Source of the DNA: Marasmius tenuissimus
Lineage: Eukaryota > Basidiomycota > Agaricomycetes > Agaricales > Marasmiaceae
Direction: 5' to 3'
Assembly: GCA_029532415.1 (NCBI GenBank)
Contig: JAQOTA010000038.1
Location: 186,001 to 250,000, forward strand
Length of the DNA: 64,000 nucleotides
A model generated the notes under the pieces. The model was given only the letters and a program-made list of their open reading frames with translations, was not told the origin of the DNA and did no database searches. Both the position numbers and the translations under genes were made by a program. Below, one piece after another: positions 33,174 through 42,094 of this stretch; position 1 is the stretch's first letter, and each line of letters opens with the position of its first letter.

Positions 33174-33891
33174 TGTTACATCCATGCTGGTTCCAGGGTT
33201 TTCCAAAGGCATCTATCCACCTTCCAGAGATTCCAATACTCGGAATCTACTTTTTGTTTCTCTTTCCTTCATGATCCTTTCCGGAACATGACTTCAGATT
33301 CCGATGTCGTGTCCCCAGTACTTACAGATCAGAGATACATATACACTGTTCATTTCCGAGTAGTCCGTAGACTCTACATTCCAACATTCTGCTTTCCATT
33401 CTATTATGACTCATCCTGTACATTCCATTCTGACACTTCATTTCCGATTCATCTCTGACTCCGGGACTTTGCCCTCCGTCTCGGATTCTGTACTGTACAT
33501 ACATTCTCTCCCGCTCTTGACTCACATCCTGTACTACGATCGCCGGAACCCCTTCGGAGGTCTCGGAGATTGATACATATATAAGCTAGATACTTTACGG
33601 CTTGTATTCCTCAGAATTAAAATCAACTTGGTTTCTGTTTTATCTCATTCATCTCATTCTGTCTCTTTATCTCTATCTCTTCTATCTCTTTATCTTCCTT
33701 TCCCTTCCAGTCAAGGACAACTCAACTCAACGGTGTCATTGGTGAAACCTTCGACTATTGTCCAACCATCTGGTCGACCTTCCGGTCGTCAGAATCTCTC
33801 TCCAGTCCTGATAAGTCTCTTCCGGCACATCGGCTTCCGTCTCTTCCACTCAGACTTCCATCCAGGCTGTCATATCAGCACGATCCTAACA
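33174..33891 (+). repeat. Gypsy G 3' LTR (718 bp)
   Basis: TGTTACATCC...CGATCCTAACA. Followed by the target duplication CTCCT. Several differences from the 5' LTR indicate some age. Confidence 0.95.
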
Positions 33892-34387
33892 CTCCTGTAG
33901 AAATAGAACAAGACATTGATTCTGATTCCAACTAGCAATGTCAGATTAATCCGACAAATGAGCCTGAAACCATACCAGTTCAGGTTCCTTAGCCAGATGT
34001 CGAAATGGACATGGATGAATTGATGCAAGATCTAGCTCAGGAAGGGGGAGTAAATTACACCAACTATCTGCTTTCATGTGTCGCAGAGTTGCCAGAGAGT
34101 AACTTAGACAACGTTCGTGAATGGACTTGTAAAAAGATCCAAACACACCCGAACGATGAAATTCCAAAATGGGAAGCAGCCTGCAAACTGGAATTACAAT
34201 CACTCAATGACAGACATGTCTATGATGTTGTAACATTGCCAAAAGACCATAAGGCAATTAAATCACGTTGGGTATTCGATGTTAAATCAAATGGCAGACT
34301 AAAGGCCAGAGTTGTTGCAAAGGGATATTCGCAAAAAGAAGGGATAGATTATAACGAGTTGTTTTCTCCAGTTGTACGTTATGAAAC
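33892..34387 (+). pseudogene. Copia P reverse transcriptase, first part
   Basis: After the gypsy G target duplication the copia P frame resumes: an acidic region with two TAG codons in place of likely glutamines (about 33934 and 33991), then the polymerase entry with [55 protein letters not shown] and RYET. It stops at 34387, where element E is inserted, and resumes at 38885. Confidence 0.88.
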
Positions 34388-35144
34388 TGTTACATCCATG
34401 CATCTTACCCTGGTCTATCTCACCTAGTCACATCACACTTGGCTAGTCACATCACCTCCGGACCCATTCCGAGTATTTCCGGGTATTTCCGGGCTATTAT
34501 TCTAGCTCATTCCAACACTATTCCATCCCCGGCACTCAACCCTCACTTCCGCGGTTCAGTCTCTCACACCAAGTCCATCCCCGGAACCTCCACCATTTCC
34601 GCCTCCGCTCCCGGGACTACTTCTATTCTTCATTCTGACTTATTCTGACTTACTTATCTCCGACTTCCGAGATATTCCCACGCTCACTTATTCTATTCAT
34701 ATCTTCATTCCATCACGCACTTATTCATTTCCGGTTCATTTCCCTTCCGGTACACTTCTCCCCGTATTTGACTTCCATATGATACATCAACCTTTCCCGC
34801 ACTTGACTCACTTATGATTCATTCATTTACTATAACCCTATATAAGCTCTATACTTCTATCCTGTATCAGGAGACTCGAAATCAACCAGAATCACCCTGG
34901 ATCAACCAGGACTCACCTGGATACTTCTCTATTATGTCTTTCCTTCTCTCTCGCAACTTGTCCTCTTAGTCTAGTAGAAGGACAGCTCAGTTCATGGTGC
35001 TGTTGGCGAAACCTTCAGCTACTGTCTGCTCTAGATCCGTTGCTCCCACACTCCTTCATCTTATCTCTTTCCAATCCATCTATCCGACAGCATATAAAAT
35101 CCCATATCTTATCTTATCCCTATCCGATCCGCACGATCCTAACA
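34388..35144 (+). repeat. Element E 5' LTR (757 bp)
   Basis: TG...CA ends. TATA-like motif ctatataagctctata near 34838-34853. The same family appears as solo LTRs at 12658-13412 and 39188-40094. Confidence 0.93.
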
Positions 35145-38110
35145 GTATTTCGAGTCTTTACCTGGACTGAGAATGCTGTCATGACTTCATATCCGAGCAT
35201 CCCGGCATCTACCCACCTTCTCCGAGATTAATTCCGGACTTAGGTCGGTTCTCGCGGTGTTCATTCTTCATTACGACACTTATGTCACTCATGTCGCCCT
35301 CACACCCCTTCCGGGGTTATCCTTCCATTCTATCCGCCACCCATACCTTGTCCCGCGTTTGGTTTAGCTCTGGGTTCTCTTCCGGCACTCCCGGCATATT
35401 CATAAATCAACATATACATTACTTTCCCACGCTTTCCTCACATCGGACATTCCATCCTTCCGACATTCATCTCTCATCCCGACATTCACCTCACTTCATA
35501 CATCCCGACAACTCTCTTCCCCGACTCAGGATCTATCCGGGACTTGATAGCAGTACTCTACTCTGTGGTTCTAACCGTTCTTAGCCTGTCTTGGATCCGG
35601 TCATCTCCACTTCGGATGTCTTGGCCATTTCTAGTGCACTCTGACCTTGTGCCGTGCTGCACTCTCTACGGTTTCCTTCTGGGACCATCTCTTCCGGGTT
35701 GTTGGCTCTCAGTACCACTTCCCACCTACTCGGAGTTCATTCTCCACTCGGCTTTCGCCATCTCTTCTTCCGGTTTAGCTCTCTGCTTAGTTCTTGATTC
35801 ACTCTGACTCCACCACTCGGATCCGTTGATCTCATGGTAGGCAGCAGAACACTCATATCAGAACAACAGCTGGAGTTGGATCCGCGCGCACCTCCGACTC
35901 GTACAGGTGTACTCTTGGAGGTTCACTCTTCCTCTTCCCTTCCCTGGCTTCCATGCTTTGCTCCGACGCCATCTCATTTGGGGACTCTCGCCTCCGGGCC
36001 CGCCATTCTGGCACTTTTCTACCTTCGGGTATGTTTCTTTATGTCTTTATGACCTCCGGTCACTTCCGGCCATTTACTGTTTATTACTATCATACTTTTA
36101 CATCATTTATCTTCAACTTTTACACTTACAACTTTCTTCCATCTTCCTTCCTTCCTTTTCTATACCTTGTCCGAGTTTACCTCCGACGTTTTCGAGTTTT
36201 TGGTTTTTCTCGCCATTTACATAATTTTCGGATGTGTTTTCTCCGACGTTCGGACTTGTTTTGAATTGCTTTTGCTTCCGCTTCGGACTTTTGCGCTTCC
36301 GACATGTCTGTACCTTCATTTATCATTTTCTACTGGCCTTCCGCGCTGCTTCCGCTTTTTTCGCGTTTTTCTCTTCTCTTTTATTTTTCTTGGGTTACCT
36401 TCCACCTTCCGAGTTGTTACTTCCGAGTTTTGAAGGTTTATTTTCGACTTTCGCTTCCGCCACTTTCCGCTTCCTTCCGCGCTCCTTCCAAGCTGCTTCC
36501 GAGTTTTTTCACACTTTTCTCATTTCTTTCATTTTCTCGGGTTTCCTTCTGGCTTCCGCTTCTGTGCTTCCGAGTTTTTGAATTTTAACATCGTCTTTCC
36601 TTCCGGTTTGCTTCCGCGCCGCTTCTTTTCCCTTCTCGGAACCTTTTTCTTCCGGGTTGAAATTTTATATTGTCAATTTCGACGTTTTCAAGTATTTTCT
36701 CTTTTTTCTTTCCGCCGGAGGTGTTTCGGCTCCGAGCCTCGGAGGTTTTTCGGAATCCAACATTATTTTTCGGAATCTTCACTTTGGGTCCTTTTTCTCC
36801 GGTCGATTTTTTGACTTCATTTATTTCTGCCGTGCACTGCCCGTTTTTTTTTGGCAATTGTTTCTCTGTTTTCTTCACTTCTGTTTGGCTTCTTTTTGGA
36901 TGCTTTTCAGTACAAGTTTCATCTATTCTTTTACCTATTTTTCATACCTACTATCATTTTCTCACGACTATCCACTCTCTTTCAATTCTTTTATTTTCTC
37001 TTCATCCCTCCCTCCCTCCCCACTACGTTGGATAACTCTCAATGGTTCTTGGGGCAAGAACCTTAAGAGGGGGATACCGGTATCATCTCGCCTCATCTCA
37101 TGGTCACTCAGATCATTTTAGGTCATTCAGCCACCTTTTCGGCACTTCAGCCACTCTCTAGTCACTTCGACATATCCTTCTTGGCTACCGACCTCATCCT
37201 CTCCCCAGTCGCATCTCATGCCTTCTGGACTCCTGCCGGGCCCTTCCCAACCTAGTTTCCCACCTTTCTCATTGTGCGTACTTCACCCATACTGTTGTAT
37301 TCACATTCTACTTCACTATTTCTATCACTTTATTCATTTACTTATCCACTTCTACCATCCTCTCCCTTTACTTATCCCATCACCATATCATTCCAATCAT
37401 CTACCCATCTCCTCCATTCACTTTATCCTATCATCCTTCTACCTATCTCTTATCATCCCTTCATCCCTTTTCACCTTATCATTTGTCCACTTTTCACCTT
37501 CTATCATTTTATCCCTTCACACCTACCTTGCCACTTCCTCATTCCTTGTTGGGTTTTCACCTGATATTCTTATCCTATTCTATCCTCCATTCATCTTCAC
37601 TTTTCATGGCCATCACTCAGGTCAAATATTCACATACATATCTTGTCTTCCCTTTGCTGCACTATTACTGTGTATGCTATCCAGAACCTTCAGGGACTGG
37701 TGTTTACTTCTCTCTTTATTCACATGTTTCACCTTTTCTATACCTTTTACCTTTACATTTCATGTCTTTGGTCTGCTTCGCAGCCAAGATTCTTGCCTTT
37801 CATTATGTTTTACATTGTTTGAGACTTTGTAGACTTATCTTTGGCTGGCTTGTCCACTTCTCTTTTCTCCTCCATTTCTTTCCTCCTTACTTTTGCATTT
37901 TGCGCCCGTCTCTCTTTCCTTTATCTTCACTGTTCTGCTTGACTTATGTTGGGCTGAATTGGTGGGGGGCTTACTTTTCTTTGTCTTTTCCTTTTCCTTG
38001 CTTTCATCTCCTCTCCCTTGTCACTTCCCATCTCTTTTCTTTACCTACATCCTTCACTCATGGACTACTCTTGATGGTTCTTGTGGGCAAGAACCTTAAG
38101 AGGGGGATAC
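35145..38110 (+). other. Element E interior, no coding sequence
   Basis: Strongly pyrimidine-rich on the plus strand. From about 36040 to 36800 TTCCG recurs every 10-30 bp, and from 37260 to 38050 the strand is nearly a T/C tract. A second polypurine-like run, AAGAGGGGGATAC, lies at about 37067-37079, about 1 kb before the real one. Long apparent frames here are compositional. One short region (37020-37080) and the end (38060-38110) share gatggttcttgtgggcaaga-like sequence, so part of the interior may be duplicated. Confidence 0.6.
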
Positions 38111-38879
38111 TGTTACATCCATGCATCTTACCCTGGTCTATCTCACCTAGTCACATCACACTTGGCTAGTCACATCACCTCCGGACCCATTCCGAGTATT
38201 TCCGGGTATTTCCGGGCTATTATTCTAGCTCATTCCAACACTATTCCATCCCCGGCACTCAACCCTCACTTCCGCGGTTCAGTCTCTCACACCAAGTCCA
38301 TCCCCGGAACCTCCACCATTTCCGCCTCCGCTCCCGGGACTACTTCTATTCTTCATTCTGACTTATTCTGACTTACTTATCTCCGACTTCCGAGATATTC
38401 CCACGCTCACTTATTCTATTCATATCTTCATTCCATCACGCACTTATTCATTTCCGGTTCATTTCCCTTCCGGTACACTTCTCCCCGTATTTGACTTCCA
38501 TATGATACATCAACCTTTCCCGCACTTGACTCACTTATGATTCATTCATTTACTATAACCCTATATAAGCTCTATACTTCTATCCTGTATCAGGAGACTC
38601 GAAATCAACCAGGTTTCAACCAGAATCAACCTGGATCAACCAGGATTCACCTGGATACTTCTCTATTATGTCTTTCCTTCTCTCTCGCAACTTGTCCTCT
38701 TAGTCTAGTAGAAGGACAGCTCAGTTCATGGTGCTGTTGGCAAAACCTTCAGCTACTGTCTGCTCTAGATCCGTTGCTCCCACACTCCTTCATCTTATCT
38801 CTTTCCTATCCATCTATCCGACAGCATATAAAACCCCATATCTTATCTTTATCCCTATCCGATCCGCACGATCCTAACA
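38111..38879 (+). repeat. Element E 3' LTR (769 bp)
   Basis: Nearly identical to the 5' LTR, which implies a recent insertion. Followed by the target duplication GAAAC. Confidence 0.93.
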
Positions 38880-38884
38880 GAAAC

Positions 38885-39187
38885 TGTATGATTTCTACTA
38901 GCACTAGCAGCACTGGAAGATTGGGATATCTCAGTGTTGGACATCAAGACGGCATTCCGTTATGGTGCTTTAGATGAGGAGATATACATGGAACAACCCA
39001 AAGGCTTCGTTACGGACTCCAGCAAGGTTTGGAGGTTATGCAAAGCATTATACAGATTAAAACAGGCTTCACAAGCTTGGTGGCAACAGTGTACTGAATC
39101 CATGAAATGTTTGGGATTCAAAATATGCCTATTTGATGCTGGCATATATGTCTTCAACAAAAATGGCAAAGTTGTAATTGCTATTGT
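38885..39187 (+). pseudogene. Copia P reverse transcriptase, middle part
   Basis: Continues the polymerase after element E: SVLDIKTAFRYGALDEEIYMEQPKGF, then KALYRLKQASQAWWQQC and FDAGIYVF.KNGKVVIAIV. It is cut at 39187 by the solo LTR, directly before the catalytic motif. Confidence 0.9.
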
Positions 39188-40094
39188 TGTTACATCCATG
39201 CATCTTACCCTGGTCTATTTTACCTAGTCACGACACACTTGGCTATTCACAACACTTCCAGACCCATTCCAGGTACTTCCAGGCTATTATTCTAGTCCAT
39301 CCCAACACTATTCCATCCCCGGCACTCAACCTTCACTTCCGCGGTTCAGTCTCTTACACCAAGTCCATTCCTGGAACCTCCACCACTTCCGCTTCCGCTT
39401 CCAGGACTCTTCCATCTTATTCTGACTTGTTCTGACTTACTTATCCCCGACTTCTGAGATATTCCCACGCTCACTTATTCTATTCATATCTTCATTCCAT
39501 CACGCACTTAGGGCCTGTTCGGTAAAAAGTTACCGGTAAAAGACATCGTGATATATTCCCTTATTTGGAAGGAGAAGTCGCAAAATTCATCATCAGCGAG
39601 CCACAAAACACGCCAAAATCATTGTGCTCCTTCCATATAAGGAAGATTATCACGATATCTTTTACCGGCAACTTTTTACCGAACAGGCCCTTATTCATTT
39701 CCGGTTCATTTCCCATCCGGTACATTTCTCCCCGCATTTGACTTCCATATGATACTTCAACATTTCCCACATTTGACTCACTTATGATTCATTCATTTAC
39801 TATAACCCTATATAAGCTCTATACTTCTATCCTGTATGGGAAGACTCGAAATCAACCAGGACTCGCCTGGATACTTCTCTATCATGTCTTTCCTTCTCTC
39901 TTGCAACTTGTCCTCTTAGTCTAGTAGAAGGACAGCTCAGTTCATGGTGCTGTTGGCGAAACCTTCAGCTACTGTCTGCTCTAGATCCATTGCTCCCACA
40001 CTCCTTCATCTTATCTCTTTCCTATCCATCTATCCGACAGCATATAAAATCCCATATCTTATCTTATCCCTATCCGATCCACACGATCCTAACA
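39188..40094 (+). repeat. Solo LTR, family E, TSD attgt, with nested MITE
   Basis: TGTTACATCC...ACGATCCTAACA, flanked by ATTGT at 39183-39187 and 40095-40099. Without the 180-bp MITE and its 3-bp duplication it is about 724 bp. It is more diverged from the element E LTRs than those are from each other. Confidence 0.95.
39511..39690. mobile_element. 180-bp PIF/Harbinger-type MITE, TSD tta
   Basis: Both ends carry a terminal inverted repeat of about 43 bp with two mismatches, beginning GGGCCTGTTCGGTAAAAAGT. It is flanked by TTA (39508-39510 and 39691-39693); the empty site is visible in the other family E LTRs as cgcacttattcattt. It has no coding capacity. The first 12 bases equal the end of the Harbinger fragment at 7987. 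Confidence 0.93.
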
Positions 40095-41054
40095 ATTGTT
40101 TATGTTGATGATGCTTTATTTATGGGAAATGATTGCGCCCAAATCAAACGATTGAAAGGTGACTTCATGAAGATCTGGGAATGTTGAGACCTTGGCGAGC
40201 CTGAAGAATTCCTGAGGATGCAAATTGTTCGTGACCGGAAGAATCGCTGGATCATACTTGATCAACAGGACTACCTCAGAAAGATTATTTACAAATTCAG
40301 ACTTCTGAACGCCAGGACGGCATATATGCTATTACCTAGTGGTTACAACCTGGCCAAATATGATGGTCTGGTTGACACTCAGATAAGACAATGATTCCAA
40401 TCTGTTATCAGTTCATTACTTTATCTGGCATTGGGAACACAACCAGACATATCTTTTGCTGTAATCAAAATATCTCAGTATGGTGCAAATCCTACGAAGG
40501 AACACCTACAGAAGGCATTGCATATTGTCAAGTATCTGAATGACACAAAGTCATATGAACTTGTTTACAATGGCAAATCAGACCAAGGGCTTATCGCTTT
40601 TGCTGATTCTGATTGGGCAACTGATATGGATGACTGAAAATCGCAGACAGGATATCTTGTCAAGCTTGCTGATGCACCAGTCTCATGGATTTCTCAGAAA
40701 CAAAAGACAGTTGCATTATCATCCACCGAAGCCGAATATATGGCTCTATCTGATTGTACACATCAGATTTCATGGATGAAATTGTTACTTAATGAACTTG
40801 GTTACCCAGTGAAATCGATACCTTGTGTTAGCGATAACCAAGGCACAATATTTCTCAGTAGCAATGAAGTCTCTGAGAAGCGAACAAAACATATTGATGT
40901 TTGTTATCATTTCATCAGGGGTGCAGTCACGGATCAAAAAGTTAAAATCTTTTATGCTCTGACAGCGGATCAACCTGCAGATCTTCTTACAATGAATCTT
41001 GCACAACCCAAGTTTGAAAAGTTTAGACAAGCTTTAGGTTTAACCTTCCACTAA
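40095..41054 (+). pseudogene. Copia P reverse transcriptase catalytic part and RNase H
   Basis: Resumes with VYVDDALFMG (catalytic Y-V-D-D), then EFLRMQIV, LDQQDYLRKI, LLYLALGTQPDISFAV and the RNase H domain with FADSDWATD, ALSSTEAEYMAL, DNQGTIFLS, KHIDV.YHF and QPADLLT. The stop at 41052-41054 is the natural end. Three TGA codons (40185, 40392, 40635) replace arginine; no frameshift is seen over about 950 bp. Without those substitutions the frame would be open. Confidence 0.92.
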
Positions 41055-41078
41055 TTCAATCTATGCATGACGAACTTA

Positions 41079-41089
41079 GTGAGGGGGAG
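41079..41089 (+). promoter_or_regulatory. Copia P polypurine tract
   Basis: GTGAGGGGGAG lies immediately before the 3' LTR at 41090, 25 bp after the end of the polymerase frame. Confidence 0.7.
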
Positions 41090-41595
41090 TGTTGAACATG
41101 ATGGGTATCATGTGATACATAGTTGTTGTGTTATTTACATGTCACACATTATTTATAGAGCTACGCCTCTATGAACACTTGCGTTCTCATGCAAGAAGAA
41201 TCTATGTAGCTATTGCTTCACAAATGACACTGTAGATACTCACTATGTAGTACTTGCATCAAGTATGATGCTCATAGTCCTTAGTGCGAGGCACAATGGA
41301 CTTTAGTAGCTAAGCAGGCCAATAGGACTGCAGACACACTCATTAGTATTATGACTATACAGCTAAATACCTACTTCTTGTAGTAGTTTCATACAATGAT
41401 AATGTCTCTTACATGTATTGAAACTTGTGTATAAAAGCTGGTATTCCAAGGCCTTAAGCCTTAGGGCAATCTACTTGATTATCACCTCTCAAGCATCTCA
41501 AAGCACTCTTCTAACTAGCTCTACAAGCTATCTAACCCAAGGTGAGGTTTAGGACATTATAACCCACTGTGCAGTTTGACTATGCTGGCTCATCA
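41090..41595 (+). repeat. Copia P 3' LTR (506 bp)
   Basis: Begins TGTTGAACATGATGGG and ends GCTGGCTCATCA. A second copy of the same length, a solo LTR, is at 45155-45660. TATA-like gtgtataaaagctgg is near 41429-41443. Confidence 0.93.
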
Positions 41596-42094
41596 CATCA
41601 CCCTCCAAAGTCTCAACTCTCTTGTCCCAAAACTAATGGTAAAATGCTCCAGCAGCTGATCCCATTAGTTCTGAGGAGCTCAAATGGAAGCTATCTAGTA
41701 ATAATAATGTGGCATAGTAGATACACTACATGCAGTACAGACTGGAAGCCACTCGAGGTGTGGCGTGCGGCGTGCCAACATCCAAACAGAGGTCATTGCC
41801 ATATACCCTCTACACTCGTTGCGCGTCTCTTCTTGGTGACACCCTCAATCCGACGCACAGGAAGTCGGACATATGTATGGCGGAGTTGGTCACGTGGTGG
41901 GTCGGAAATGTCCGGTGCCGGAAATGCTGCTGGTAACCGGTTGTCACGCTCGGTGGGTCCTCTGGCAGTATTTGTTCTTCTCCCACAGTTGTCAGTCTAT
42001 CAATAAAGCAAGTACGAAAATGAGTCAAGATGAAACGAAAAACAAATTTTGTGACATACAAACCACAACTCTGTACAAAATCAAGGAATCACGG
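41596..42094. other. No gene seen between copia P and element D copy 3
   Basis: About 500 bp with only short open frames on both strands. It is continuous, after removal of element D, with 44804 onward (the junction tetramer is acgg). No motif recognised. Confidence 0.35.

Larger units (their letters stand above)
15457..33891 (+). mobile_element. Gypsy G: complete Ty3/gypsy chromovirus with nested insertions and an inversion
   Basis: Two related LTRs (15457-16080 plus 21335-21433, and 33174-33891) bound the element, and CTCCT flanks it at 15452-15456 and 33892-33896. Contents: gag, protease, reverse transcriptase, RNase H, integrase, a chromodomain, and a minus-strand gene upstream of the 3' LTR. 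The segment 16081-21431 is inverted. Element D copy 1 (16384-19007) and D copy 2 with copia-2 (25279-32720) are inserted inside. Without them the element would be about 8.4 kb, a normal size for this group. Confidence 0.9.
34388..38879 (+). mobile_element. Element E: non-autonomous LTR retrotransposon (4.5 kb), TSD gaaac
   Basis: LTRs at 34388-35144 and 38111-38879 are nearly identical apart from an 11-bp difference and a few substitutions. GAAAC flanks the element at 34383-34387 and 38880-38884. The 2.97-kb interior has no polymerase, gag or other recognisable frame. The LTR ends (TGTTACATCC, GATCCTAACA) and the polypurine tract match gypsy G, so it probably depends on G-like proteins (large retrotransposon derivative). 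Confidence 0.9.
12173..41595 (+). mobile_element. Copia P: host copia element split by many later insertions
   Basis: Coding pieces of a single plus-strand copia polyprotein occur in the right order at 12173-12657, 13413-15456, 33897-34387, 38885-39187 and 40100-41054, followed by a polypurine tract and a 3' LTR (41090-41595). Each gap is an inserted element with its own 5-bp target duplication, and removing them reconnects the reading frame. The 5' LTR and start are lost at the junction with copia-1 (12172). It differs in sequence and LTR from copia-1 and copia-2. Confidence 0.85.

Noticed and set aside
36040..36800. TTCCG array as a CRISPR-like or satellite array
   Set aside because: Spacing is irregular and there is no longer repeat unit; CRISPR is not expected in a fungal nuclear genome.
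35145..38110. Long open frames in the element E interior (for example 37218-37832) as genes
   Set aside because: They arise from a strongly pyrimidine-biased strand with few stop codons; the translations are low-complexity S/F/L/P/H with no motif.
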